Assembly (NCBI RefSeq): GCF_900078545.1
Contig: NZ_FLLS01000002.1
Location: forward strand, 124,001-188,000
From: Olegusella massiliensis
GTDB taxonomy: Bacteria; Actinomycetota; Coriobacteriia; Coriobacteriales; Atopobiaceae
Length of the DNA: 64,000 bases
Reading direction: 5' to 3'
Part shown: piece after piece, positions 1 to 8,720 of the stretch
Position numbering within the stretch: position 1 is the stretch's first letter
Layout of the letters: each line of letters begins with the position of its first letter
Translations under genes and position numbers: made by a program
Notes under the pieces: model-generated
The model's database searches: none
What the model saw: the letters and a program-made list of their open reading frames with translations, nothing else
What the model was told of the DNA's origin: nothing

Positions 1-470
1 GGTTCGGATTCAGTGGTATCAGTCAAGCGTGCGGGTTCGTGGGCAGCATGCAGAGCGTCTGGAGCAGTCTTGTTCTTTTTACCAGTAATTTTGTTGACTA
101 ATCCTGCAGCAGCAGAAGCAGCATGATCAACGACCTCACCAGCAGCAAGGGTTGCATTAGAAGCAGCGCCTGAGACATTGGACATATCACTCAAAATACC
201 ATCAAGCTCTGCCAAATTGGCATTCAGTAAATCCACTGATGTCGTGGCCTTGAGCAACATAGGATTGACATGCTTCATAGAAGGCTGTAAATCGTCAACC
301 ATACCATCAGCCTTAGCGATAATAGGCTGGACTTGCTCGATAGCCTCATGTGCAGAATGTGTAACTTCCTCAACAGCGCTGCGAGTTTTGCGCAGCGTAA
401 GAGCAAGTTCAACAATGGCCCAGATGCCTGCGACAACCAAGACGATGAGGGCAATCTGTAGCGGTTCCAT
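1..470 (-). CDS. DUF948-like membrane-anchored protein (3' part cut off by window edge)
   Basis: The reading frame opens with ATG at 470, preceded by a strong GGAGG, and runs off the window at base 1, so about 156 residues are visible. It starts with one hydrophobic segment (about residues 5-23, LQIALIVLVVAGIWAIVELA). A soluble helical region of alternating small and charged residues follows (EEVTHSAHEAIEQVQPII, then repeats of the ADGMVDDLQPSM type). This is the layout of the DUF948/YtxG-like single-pass proteins, whose role is poorly defined; a cell-envelope or stress role is usual for the family. It lies 58 bp downstream of rarA and may be the end of that transcript. The family call rests on architecture only. 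Confidence 0.55.
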   Translation of the reverse strand, partial: MEPLQIALIVLVVAGIWAIVELALTLRKTRSAVEEVTHSAHEAIEQVQPIIAKADGMVDDLQPSMKHVNPMLLKATTSVDLLNANLAELDGILSDMSNVSGAASNATLAAGEVVDHAASAAAGLVNKITGKKNKTAPDALHAAHEPARLTDTTESE

Positions 471-528
471 TTAAGCCTCCAAATACGGTGACTGCCATAT
501 TGAGCACATTCTACCCAACTTGGCCGTA

Positions 529-1851
529 CTACTTGTCTGACTGTTCTATACGGTCACGTCCTGTTGCCTCTATACGCCATGCCTCCCAGCCACGTGTGCT
601 TGGCGTATAAAAATCACCTTTTTTCAAACCGTCAGGCAGATATTGCTGTTTGACCCAGCCTGCAGGGTAGTCATGTGGATAGAGATAGCTGCCATATTCA
701 TCGGAGCCAGGACGATGACGGTCACGCAAATGACTGGGTACTTCGCGGCGGGGACCCTGCCGTACTTCGGCTAAGGCGGCATCAATACCTGCTTCAGCAG
801 CATTAGATTTGGGAGCTAAGGCGTTATAGATGGCTGCCTGTGCAAGATTAATACGACATTCAGGATAGCCAATCACTTCTGCTGCCTTAAATGCAGCTTC
901 TGCCACAAGCAAAGCTTGCGGATCAGCGTTGCCAATATCTTCAGATGCAGCAATCATAATGCGACGGGCAATAAATTTGGGATCTTCTCCCCCATCAATC
1001 ATCCGAGCCAACCAGTAGAGTGCCGCATCAGGATCCGACCCACGCATAGACTTGATAAAAGCCGAAATAATGTCGTAGTGCATGTCGCCAGATTTGTCAT
1101 AGGTCAAGCCTCGTCGAGGGTTGGCATCCCGTACATGCTCAAGGGTAATAGTAGAGGGCACTTCGTGAGTACCTGGATTGCTCATCTGACTTGCAAGCTC
1201 TAAGCTGGTCAGCGCAGCGCGGGCATCGCCACCCGCAAGTGTAACAATCTCTGTGAGCGCCTGAGGTGCCAAAACATACTTTCCCGCAAGGCCATTTTGA
1301 CTCGTTAATGCGCGAGTTACGAGCTCACGAATATCTTCGTCACCCAAAGGATGTAGCTCGATAACTCTTGAGCGACTAATCAGGGCAGAATTCACTTCAA
1401 AAAAAGGATTTTCAGTAGTAGCACCGATAAGCACTACTGTCCTGTCTTCCACAGCGTGAAGCAGAGCATCTTGCTGTGAACGATTAAAGCGATGGATTTC
1501 ATCAACAAACAAAATCGTGCGGCGTCCAGAACTTAACAGACGACTACTTGCAAGCTCAATCTCGCGACGCAAATCTTTGACCGTGCCCGTGATTGCTGAG
1601 ACTTCAACAAATTCAGCATGAGTGGTATGAGCAATGATGTGTGCCAAAGTTGTTTTGCCCGTACCTGCAGGACCATAAAAAAGCACCGAAGAGAGGGCGT
1701 CGTGTTCAATGGCGCGGCGTAGCCAACTCCCCTCGCCTACCGCTTCTGTTTGTCCCACATACTCAGCAAGAGTTTGCGGACGCATACGAACAGCAAGCGG
1801 CGCATTGAGATTGCGCTTATAACGTTCTATGTCAGAAAAAAGAGTATCCAT
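529..1851 (-). CDS. rarA: Replication-associated recombination protein A (MgsA/RarA AAA+ ATPase)
   Basis: A 440-aa clamp-loader-like AAA+ ATPase of the RarA/MgsA/WRNIP1 family, which acts at stalled replication forks. The N-terminal AAA+ domain has Walker A GPAGTGKTT (about residues 60-68), Walker B ILFVDEIHRFN and the sensor-1 stretch IGATTENPFFEVN. The C-terminal half holds the family's tetramerisation region, with GLTYDKSGDMHYDIISAF and the DPDAALYWLARMIDGGEDP block. Length matches the family (430-450 aa). It begins 25 bp downstream of the dgt-like gene in the same direction and probably shares its transcript. Confidence 0.96.
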   Translation of the reverse strand: MDTLFSDIERYKRNLNAPLAVRMRPQTLAEYVGQTEAVGEGSWLRRAIEHDALSSVLFYGPAGTGKTTLAHIIAHTTHAEFVEVSAITGTVKDLRREIELASSRLLSSGRRTILFVDEIHRFNRSQQDALLHAVEDRTVVLIGATTENPFFEVNSALISRSRVIELHPLGDEDIRELVTRALTSQNGLAGKYVLAPQALTEIVTLAGGDARAALTSLELASQMSNPGTHEVPSTITLEHVRDANPRRGLTYDKSGDMHYDIISAFIKSMRGSDPDAALYWLARMIDGGEDPKFIARRIMIAASEDIGNADPQALLVAEAAFKAAEVIGYPECRINLAQAAIYNALAPKSNAAEAGIDAALAEVRQGPRREVPSHLRDRHRPGSDEYGSYLYPHDYPAGWVKQQYLPDGLKKGDFYTPSTRGWEAWRIEATGRDRIEQSDK

Positions 1852-1876
1852 ATCTTTAATAGTAACGCACTACGCG

Positions 1877-3133
1877 CTAGGGTAAGGCGTTCTCAAAATA
1901 AGTACGACGGGGAAAGATTTCGGCAGCCTCGGGAAAAAGTGCCTCACAGCTGGCCATAAAGTACTCATCTGTCATGGAAGAAATAAAATCCATCACCGTT
2001 AGATCGAGATCATCTTCCCAATGATATGCATTGCCATAAGGTGCCAGATGACGACATATAGGCTCGATATGCTGAACAAAAATGGCAGAACTGGTATCAC
2101 CCGATTTGAGCGCCTCCAGCTCGTGCATATACAGATGCGAGAAAAAATCCTCAATTGGTCCTGCAAAATCGCCATTGACCTCACTGGAGGTATAAATCTT
2201 TGTCGCATTTTCACGCTTTGCCCGGCGCAGCTCCGCAAAGCCCTGCTCACTCATCTCAATTCGATCTTTGCCAAAACTATTCTCAACAACATCAGCAATA
2301 AAAGCAGAAAGTGCCCAAGAATTATAAGCACCACCTAAGCCATCATCAAAAGTTTCTTCACTTGCAAGACCTGCACGGATAGCGTCTTGGCGATCTTTAC
2401 CTATATAGGCAATCATATCGGACACGCGCACAACGCAACCCTCAAGTGTCATCGGACGCATATGAGAGATAACTTCATCACCGCGCTCCCAACAAGAATC
2501 GACAACACGATCAAAGGTGTCAAAGCTCGTAAGACCACTCGTCTCAAAAACTTGCTGTTCAAACTCGCCATTGTGACAAATGACTCCATCGAGGGTTTGC
2601 AAGGTAAGATTGCGCCCACCCAGCACATCAAGTACCCGCACACTCTGAACATTATGGCGAAAATAGCGTCCCGTACGTTTATGGAAAATCGCATCAAGGT
2701 AGTGTTCTCCAACATGCCCAAAGGGGGTATGTCCAATATCGTGGCCCAATGCAATAGCCTCAATGAGGTCTTCGTTAAGGCCCAAACCACGGCCAATATC
2801 ACGAGCAACACGACCTACTAATTGCACATGCAGACCGCGACGAGCCAAATCGTCATCTGCGCGAAAAGAAAAGACCTGCGTCTTACCTGCAAGGCGATTA
2901 TACGCACCCATGTGCATGATTTTTTCGATATCACGTAAAAAAGCAGGACGAAGAGCCGTGTCACGATCACGATCAGAAAGGTCGCGACGGATTGCTGAAC
3001 TATTTTTACAAGCAAAAGGCGACATCTGACCCGATGCGCGCAAATCGGCAACGCGAGCCATAGTTTCAGCAGAAATTTTAATGGGTAAATCGGGTGCAAG
3101 ACGATTAATCCGAGTCTCTTTTTCTATATCCAC
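1877..3133 (-). CDS. dgt: dGTP triphosphohydrolase-like HD-domain protein
   Basis: A 418-aa protein of the dGTPase-like HD superfamily, which cleaves dNTPs to deoxynucleoside and triphosphate and helps set dNTP pools. The HD metal site is clear: ALGHDIGHTPFGHVGEHYLD (about residues 148-167). The upstream RLAGKTQVF segment and the downstream ICHNGEFEQQ histidine also fit the family. The start is GTG at 3133, with GAGGAGGG about 3 bases upstream; no better start lies nearby. It precedes rarA by 25 bp, giving a nucleotide-pool plus fork-repair pairing. Substrate preference cannot be read from sequence, since many members act on several dNTPs. Confidence 0.9.
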   Translation of the reverse strand: MDIEKETRINRLAPDLPIKISAETMARVADLRASGQMSPFACKNSSAIRRDLSDRDRDTALRPAFLRDIEKIMHMGAYNRLAGKTQVFSFRADDDLARRGLHVQLVGRVARDIGRGLGLNEDLIEAIALGHDIGHTPFGHVGEHYLDAIFHKRTGRYFRHNVQSVRVLDVLGGRNLTLQTLDGVICHNGEFEQQVFETSGLTSFDTFDRVVDSCWERGDEVISHMRPMTLEGCVVRVSDMIAYIGKDRQDAIRAGLASEETFDDGLGGAYNSWALSAFIADVVENSFGKDRIEMSEQGFAELRRAKRENATKIYTSSEVNGDFAGPIEDFFSHLYMHELEALKSGDTSSAIFVQHIEPICRHLAPYGNAYHWEDDLDLTVMDFISSMTDEYFMASCEALFPEAAEIFPRRTYFENALP

Positions 3134-3198
3134 AGGCCCTCCTCAGGCTCAATATTGTTTGTCTAAAAAAAGTATAGACGCTCACCAAGACAGCAGAA

Positions 3199-4395
3199 TC
3201 AGTACGTCTGGAATATGGCTTCCAAACGGCGAGCAATGGACTTGTGAGCTGCATCCCCTGGCAAACCGCTGTTACCTCCAAGAGCACGCAGGCGACCTTC
3301 CATAAGCTCACACCCATCTACAAGACGCATCTGATCATGAGCTGCAACATTGGCTTCAAGCATAAAAGACAAGCTCCCAAAGCAGCTGCGAGGGTGAGTT
3401 GGCGAACTTTCCTCATCATGCCAAAACGGTGTCAATACCCAACAAGGAGTATGTGGCCACACGCGCGCAATTTCAGCGAGAAAAGCTCTGACATTGCGCG
3501 CAACTTCTCGCTCTTGACACGGCTCATGACGCAAACTCTCGCCAAATGACACCACAATGCCTGCAAGTGAAAGCTTTGCTTCACAAAGACTCGCGGCCAT
3601 GCCAGGCTGAAATACCTGGCCCACGATACCTTGATTAAGCAAATCCCAAGCATTGGTACGCGCAAGTCGCGCGGCCCAGGTGCGTGCAGGATCTCCCGCT
3701 GCCAGTCCTTGAGTAGCTGCATCACCCATAACCAGCAAAACTGGACGCTTATCCACAGCTTTTAGATAGGTGCCATCACCAAAAAGTCGGCGAATTTCTA
3801 CTGCGTAGAGGCAGGGTAGCCACAGACGTACATGATGTGTTTTTCCTAACCCAGGAAGCGCCCTTAAACCAGCTGCTGCAGCTGTCGCAGAATCACTGAG
3901 CACAAAACTCACTAGACGACAAGGATCAAGGCGGAGCTGTCTTTTTGTCGCTTTCTCGTCAGCGGAATCTTCTGAGGAGGATAATTCCTCAGCAGTTGGT
4001 ATACGCGGCTTGCCCCATGAGGGCAAAAGCCATCTGCCGTCAACCTCACAAGAAACACCGTCATAGTTTTCATTGCCCATAGCAGCAGATGCGACCAGTG
4101 CCTTTATTCCACCCCAAAGTGGTTCAACGCGCAGCTCAAGAGCAACTTCATGAGAATCTGTCTCAAACTCAAGACAAATTCCTGCACTCGTACGCCCCAT
4201 TTGACGATACAGCCCTGGATGCCATGCTTGACAACTACCGAGAGCACGCTGTTGTACGGGCAAAAAACGCACTGGCTGTTTCCAGCCAACATCTTCTTCA
4301 TATAAATCGAGTGCGCCATGCAAAAAATCTGCTGCTGGCGCTTCAATGAGCAGTGAGCAATATTTTTCATTCTCAATCATCTGTATCAGACTCAC
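3199..4395 (-). CDS. SGNH/GDSL-hydrolase-fold protein with a substituted nucleophile
   Basis: A 398-aa protein with an N-terminal beta-rich region (about 1-200, carbohydrate-esterase-2-like) and a C-terminal SGNH-fold domain. Block I, normally GDS, reads VLLVMGDAATQG, so the nucleophilic Ser is Ala226 (GCA codon). Block V is kept as GDAAHKS, giving Asp381 and His384. Block III (usually GxND) is degraded to FGESL. The fold is therefore recognisable but catalysis by the standard Ser mechanism should be lost. The GTG start overlaps the upstream glycosylase stop by one base (TAGTG). It may be a carbohydrate-binding or scaffolding remnant, or use another residue. No signal peptide is seen, so the product is probably cytoplasmic. 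Confidence 0.7.
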   Translation of the reverse strand: MSLIQMIENEKYCSLLIEAPAADFLHGALDLYEEDVGWKQPVRFLPVQQRALGSCQAWHPGLYRQMGRTSAGICLEFETDSHEVALELRVEPLWGGIKALVASAAMGNENYDGVSCEVDGRWLLPSWGKPRIPTAEELSSSEDSADEKATKRQLRLDPCRLVSFVLSDSATAAAAGLRALPGLGKTHHVRLWLPCLYAVEIRRLFGDGTYLKAVDKRPVLLVMGDAATQGLAAGDPARTWAARLARTNAWDLLNQGIVGQVFQPGMAASLCEAKLSLAGIVVSFGESLRHEPCQEREVARNVRAFLAEIARVWPHTPCWVLTPFWHDEESSPTHPRSCFGSLSFMLEANVAAHDQMRLVDGCELMEGRLRALGGNSGLPGDAAHKSIARRLEAIFQTY

Positions 4396-4910
4396 TACAA
4401 CTCACCCGCCTCATCAGCGGCAATGCGCACTGGCTCCCATGCCACAATTAAATCAGCAAGACGCATACGCGCATTAGCAGGACTTGTCGATGGCAACTGA
4501 ACACAGGGTAGACCTAAGCTTGGTTCAATCAGCTTGCGGTAAAGACGTGTCGCTGTAGTTCCCGTGCAAAATACCTTTTGAATGGATGCACAATCACAAA
4601 TGCGACGCAAATCATTAGGCACGGCATTTGTGATAGTTGAGTCTGCAGCACCCGAGATATGACAACTTGCTAGCACATCATCAATAGCAAGACGATGTCT
4701 GCGACAAAAATCGCGACGCTCAGCATCAGTGCTGGGTTTTTCTTCCTGCCAAAGAGCTGCGATGACCGGCCAAAAGCGATTGCGTGGATTAGCATAGTGA
4801 AACCCCAGCTCACGCGAGAGCGGACTGGGCATCGTACCAAGCAAGAGTACACGGCTTTGCTTATCAAAAATTGGTGGCAACGGATGGGTCACCAACTGGG
4901 AGACTTGCAT
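4395..4910 (-). CDS. DNA-deoxyinosine / family 6 uracil-DNA-glycosylase-type protein
   Basis: A 171-aa single-domain enzyme of the uracil-DNA glycosylase superfamily, closest by motif to family 6 (hypoxanthine-DNA glycosylase). That family removes deaminated adenine from DNA to start base excision repair. The N-terminal motif LLLGTMPSPLSRELGFHYAN and then PRNRFWPVI match the family pattern of a GxxPS loop followed by a Tyr and NxFW. The C-terminal block VQLPSTSPANARM supplies the DNA-intercalation loop. The ATG at 4910 directly follows the TAA of the upstream phosphatase gene, with an AAGGA site inside that gene's end, so the two are translationally coupled. Confidence 0.85.
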   Translation of the reverse strand: MQVSQLVTHPLPPIFDKQSRVLLLGTMPSPLSRELGFHYANPRNRFWPVIAALWQEEKPSTDAERRDFCRRHRLAIDDVLASCHISGAADSTITNAVPNDLRRICDCASIQKVFCTGTTATRLYRKLIEPSLGLPCVQLPSTSPANARMRLADLIVAWEPVRIAADEAGEL

Positions 4911-5732
4911 TTATTCGTCCTTGCCCACAGGCTCGTAAAATTCCGACCCATCATCAAGACGTAAGAAAAGCAGCTTGCCAAAACCATAGCCACCCGCACA
5001 ACCCGAATCGATATCCCAACGATCGGCAACATTGCCCGTCTCTGCACAGGCTCCCACACGCACCATGCGACCCAAACCATCCTTATCAGCGCCGCTGCGA
5101 TCAGGGCGGTCAGCCATGCCATCTAAATAGGGAGTAGGCGTATGACCTGCAACAACAATGATACCTTTGCCTTCTTTATCCACAAGACCAGTAGGATGTC
5201 CCCAAAACTCCTGACGCACCCACATCAATGCTTCGGGGTTCTGCTTGTCTACAATGGCGTGAATGCGGTCTTCATCACGAGCATTCACATCAAGTGCCGT
5301 TGCAGGCACAGGAATGATTGGCTGAATACCCGCATGGGCAAAGAGATAGAGCTGCTCCGAAACACGGGTATAAGCAGAAAGTGGCAAGGCACGCACCCAA
5401 TCAAGCAGGTCCAGAAGCTCTTCTTTGGGCAGAGTCTCGAGTTGCTCTTTGGTAGTACCGCCTCCATTTATTGCCCAATTAGCAAAATTGCTTAGCTCGC
5501 TAGGGTCGTCGTAATAGGCAAGCATTAAATCTTCGTGGTTGCCCATCAGCACGGTAGCTCCTCCATCGGCAAGCCCGCGACAAATGCGCAGGACAGCCAA
5601 GGGATCAGGTCCACGATCAATCATGTCACCCAACATAAAGATATGATCATCGGCAGCAGGCGAAATACGGTCGAGTAGGCGCTCAAGCGTCCTTGCATGA
5701 CCATGAACGTCCGAAAAAACATAGGTCGCCAT
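4911..5732 (-). CDS. PPP-family metallophosphoesterase (serine/threonine phosphatase or Ap4A hydrolase type)
   Basis: A 273-aa two-metal phosphoesterase. All PPP signatures are present: SDVHGHARTLERLL, GDMIDRGPDPLAVL, MGNHEDLML, FAHAGIQP and VVAGHTPTPYLD. Members act either on phosphoproteins or on diadenosine polyphosphates, and sequence alone does not separate the two. I chose ATG 5732 rather than an upstream in-frame start at 5777: the upstream start would overlap dxs by 35 bp, and GGGAGG sits 6 bases before 5732. The conserved domain also begins at residue 3. It lies 10 bp after the dxs stop, in a tight operon. Confidence 0.88.
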   Translation of the reverse strand: MATYVFSDVHGHARTLERLLDRISPAADDHIFMLGDMIDRGPDPLAVLRICRGLADGGATVLMGNHEDLMLAYYDDPSELSNFANWAINGGGTTKEQLETLPKEELLDLLDWVRALPLSAYTRVSEQLYLFAHAGIQPIIPVPATALDVNARDEDRIHAIVDKQNPEALMWVRQEFWGHPTGLVDKEGKGIIVVAGHTPTPYLDGMADRPDRSGADKDGLGRMVRVGACAETGNVADRWDIDSGCAGGYGFGKLLFLRLDDGSEFYEPVGKDE

Positions 5733-5742
5733 CGCTACCTCC

Positions 5743-7515
5743 CTACTCGCTTTGCATCTTCTCCAATTGAGAGACAATATCTGCAGCTACTGCTGCTGGC
5801 TCCAAATGATAACGCTGACGCATAACCGCCGCTGGCATACGATCAATGAACTCTTTGGTGCCGCCAAAGCAGATGGTTCGCACCTTAGTGTGACCAAGAT
5901 ATCGTGCCACCTTTTCGCCAAAACCACCAAAAAGAATGCCGTTTTCAAAGGTTGCAACTAAATCGTGATTGCGAGAAATATCATCGAGTAAACGCCAATC
6001 CAATGCTGAGTAGGCTGTGGCCGAAATAATCGTGGGATCTATATTGCTGGCAAACTGCAGTTCATGTGCCACTTCACCAAGCAAATCAACCGCAGGTCCA
6101 AGACCTAAAAGCGCCACTTTGCTACCGCGTTTGAGTACATCATAGCGAGCCACGTCAGCCGTGGTAAATGCCTTTGGGGTTTCAATGCCCATGTCGGCAT
6201 CAGTAAGTACATGGTCGGGCACACGAATAACCACGGGTCGATCATTTTGATCAATTGCCCAGTCCAGCATTGCCACGTATTGCTCTCGACTTGCTGGAGA
6301 CAAACAAGTCAATCCTGGAATATTGCCTGTAAAGCCAATATCAAAAACGCCAATATGGGTCGAGTCCAGCGATGAGAAGCCTCCTTCAAAAACGAGGATA
6401 ACCACGGGCGCATCGTTAAGTGCGAGATCAGAAATCAGCTGGTCATAGGCCCTCTGCAAGAAGGTCGAATGTACAAAAAAGACTGGTTTTGCTCCGCCGC
6501 GAGCAATTCCCGCACAAAAACTCACCGCATGCTGCTCACAGATACCCACATCTACGTACTGCTTGCCTGCCGCCTCGCGAAACTCCACAGGCAAGCCACA
6601 GCCACCAGGTGCTGCCGCATTAACAATAACAACTGAAGGATCGCCTTTGAGCTTATGTGCCATAAACGAGCGGGTAATTGCACGGTAATCAAGTTCAGGA
6701 GGCAGAGGATGTGTGTCTGCTGCGAGTATCGAATGTGAAGCCTCGCGATGCTGCTCACCCCAAGCCCACCCTTTGGATTTAGTGGTATGGATGTGGATTA
6801 CGATGGGATGATCGATATCTTTGACCTCATTAAAGACGCGCACAAGCTCAGCTACATCATTGCCCTGCTCGACATAACGATAGTCCAGCCCAAAATCACG
6901 GAAGATATTGCGGGTAGAGTTCCCATTGCTTGCGCGGAGCTCGGCAAGTCCCGCGTACATACCGCCCGTGTCTTCCTTGATAGACATCTCATTATCGTTA
7001 AAGACAATGATAAGACCGCTGTCCAGCTCCGCGGCATTATCCAAACCCTCAAAAGCCTCGCCGCCCGACAAGGCACCATCACCAATAAGGGCCACCACAC
7101 GGTTGTGCCCACCCATAAGATCTCGAGCTTTTGCCAAACCACACGCAAGACTAATTGAAGTTGAAGTATGACCACAACGGAACAAATCATGTTCACTTTC
7201 AGCAGGATTGGTAAAGCCAGAGACCGAACCATAGCGTGCAGGATTGGTATAGGCATACGCACGACCCGTCAACATCTTGTGTGTATAGCTTTGATGAGAC
7301 GTATCAAACACAATTTTGTCGCGTGGTGAATCAAACACATAGTGTAGGGCCACCGTTGCCTCGACAACAGCCAGATTCGAACCCATATGACCACCAGTCT
7401 CGGTTACGGCCGAGATAAGGGTCTCACGAATCTCTGTTGCCAGGCTCCGGAGTTCATCAACCGTAAAGGATTTAAAGTCCTCCGGCCCTTCGATCCCCTC
7501 GAGCAAGGATGGCAT
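5743..7515 (-). CDS. dxs: 1-deoxy-D-xylulose-5-phosphate synthase
   Basis: A 590-aa thiamine-diphosphate enzyme that condenses pyruvate and glyceraldehyde-3-phosphate, the first step of the MEP isoprenoid pathway. The N-terminal part carries GGHMGSNLAVVEATVALHYV, DTSHQSYTHKMLTGR and the ThDP/Mg motif GDGALSGGEAFEGLDNA ending in NDNEMSI. The central pyrimidine-binding domain has GICEQHAVSFCAG. The C-terminal transketolase domain ends the chain. It is slightly shorter than the usual 620 aa because the loop between the first two domains is compact. It starts 3 bp after the upstream gene's stop. Confidence 0.95.
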   Translation of the reverse strand: MPSLLEGIEGPEDFKSFTVDELRSLATEIRETLISAVTETGGHMGSNLAVVEATVALHYVFDSPRDKIVFDTSHQSYTHKMLTGRAYAYTNPARYGSVSGFTNPAESEHDLFRCGHTSTSISLACGLAKARDLMGGHNRVVALIGDGALSGGEAFEGLDNAAELDSGLIIVFNDNEMSIKEDTGGMYAGLAELRASNGNSTRNIFRDFGLDYRYVEQGNDVAELVRVFNEVKDIDHPIVIHIHTTKSKGWAWGEQHREASHSILAADTHPLPPELDYRAITRSFMAHKLKGDPSVVIVNAAAPGGCGLPVEFREAAGKQYVDVGICEQHAVSFCAGIARGGAKPVFFVHSTFLQRAYDQLISDLALNDAPVVILVFEGGFSSLDSTHIGVFDIGFTGNIPGLTCLSPASREQYVAMLDWAIDQNDRPVVIRVPDHVLTDADMGIETPKAFTTADVARYDVLKRGSKVALLGLGPAVDLLGEVAHELQFASNIDPTIISATAYSALDWRLLDDISRNHDLVATFENGILFGGFGEKVARYLGHTKVRTICFGGTKEFIDRMPAAVMRQRYHLEPAAVAADIVSQLEKMQSE

Positions 7516-7518
7516 TCC

Positions 7519-8535
7519 TCAGCTCTCCCCTCCATCGTTAATAAGCGTTGCTGCAGTCTGAGCCTGCACGTACGTTTCAGGCAAATCATCTGCGACTACT
7601 TCACCGCTGAAATTAAGACCGCCCGTCAAGAGATTGGCCGCCCTCTCATCAAAATCAGTCGCAAAGAACGTCCGTATTGCACTCTGAACGCGCTCCTGCG
7701 CTGCTCGATACAAATCCCAAAAGCCCTCACAACGTAATTTACCCGTAAAAGGGTCGGTCCAAGTCGCACGCTCACGATTGTCAAAATCTGATGTAGCCTC
7801 AGCACGAAGACGATGCGCCATCGCACGATAAAGCGAGTAGCGCTGGTGCGAAAATTTTTGCTCAAGCTTGCCGAGCAACTCGCGCTTAGCGACATATGGT
7901 GCCCAAAAGAGATGCTGCACCAAACGGAAGGACTTTACCGCGTGCGTAAAGGTATTACGTGGCAAACTGCGCCCATACGTCCAACGAATAGCGTAGGAGT
8001 ACATCTTGTCGATTGTGGCGAGTGTGGCGTCACTTGCACGCAGGCATTCCTTCCAAGGAATATGTTCCTTAACGGTGACGCCTTTGTGTGAGAAAAGCAC
8101 TGCTTCATCGAGGTCGCGTTCAATCTCAGCATGGACACGACCACCATCGCTGCGGTCAAGTTCTGGAATACCTGCATCACAGATGCCGTACTGCTCGGCA
8201 AATACCAACGGATGAACTGTAGAATCCAGTAGGTAATGACACAAAAAGCCAGCTGCATAGGCCTCTGCAACATGACGCTCAGCAAAAGGCAAGGTAGCAA
8301 GCGAATCGTGCAATGCCAAAAGAAGCTGCGCTGGGCGTAAATGATGCATGAGTTCGCCAACATCATGCGTACGCGAGTCAATGAGCGGATCAGCAAGCAG
8401 ATAAAACAAAGGATCGGGGCCTTGGTTTCCCAGCAAAAAAGCATCGTGCTCATCAAAGCTTTCAAAGCCAAGAACCGATGAAACTGCTCCGAGCGAATCT
8501 TGTCCAAAAAAATCATGCGTAAGAATAGCAGGCAT
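7519..8535 (-). CDS. Zinc-dependent phospholipase C-domain protein (paralog 1)
   Basis: A 338-aa protein with the zinc-dependent phospholipase C (PF00882-like) pattern at its N terminus. Metal-ligand candidates are the His after MPAILTHDFFG, LLGNQGPDPLFY, and the motif GFLCHYLLDSTVHPLVFA (His-x3-Asp-x3-His spacing). No signal peptide is visible, which is unlike secreted clostridial phospholipases, so the role is probably intracellular and unknown. A shorter paralog lies at 50196-51131 with the same N-terminal blocks. Start ATG 8535 has GGAGGGAG 8 bases upstream. It heads the run that continues into dxs 3 bp later. Confidence 0.75.
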   Translation of the reverse strand: MPAILTHDFFGQDSLGAVSSVLGFESFDEHDAFLLGNQGPDPLFYLLADPLIDSRTHDVGELMHHLRPAQLLLALHDSLATLPFAERHVAEAYAAGFLCHYLLDSTVHPLVFAEQYGICDAGIPELDRSDGGRVHAEIERDLDEAVLFSHKGVTVKEHIPWKECLRASDATLATIDKMYSYAIRWTYGRSLPRNTFTHAVKSFRLVQHLFWAPYVAKRELLGKLEQKFSHQRYSLYRAMAHRLRAEATSDFDNRERATWTDPFTGKLRCEGFWDLYRAAQERVQSAIRTFFATDFDERAANLLTGGLNFSGEVVADDLPETYVQAQTAATLINDGGES

Positions 8536-8657
8536 GGATATTCTCCCTCCATCAGTGTGAGGTTAGCGCATGTTATACCAACCGCACAATCAAAAGGAAG
8601 CCAGACGGCCAATGCACACGGTAGGCGCACGCTTGGCCGATGTCTTAAGCTGGACTC

Positions 8658-8687
8658 TTGCACAAAAGTAGGACAAACGCCTAATCT
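8658..8687 (+). promoter_or_regulatory. Possible sigma-A-type promoter for the 8721-13073 module
   Basis: TTGCAC at 8658 and TAATCT at 8682 are separated by 18 bases, about 35 bases before the GTG start at 8721. It lies in the 185-bp divergent region between the phospholipase C-domain gene and the ankyrin-like gene. The hexamers are a moderate match only. Confidence 0.35.
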
Positions 8688-8720
8688 CAATTCAGCGAAC
8701 AACCATAAGAGGGGTAGCCT

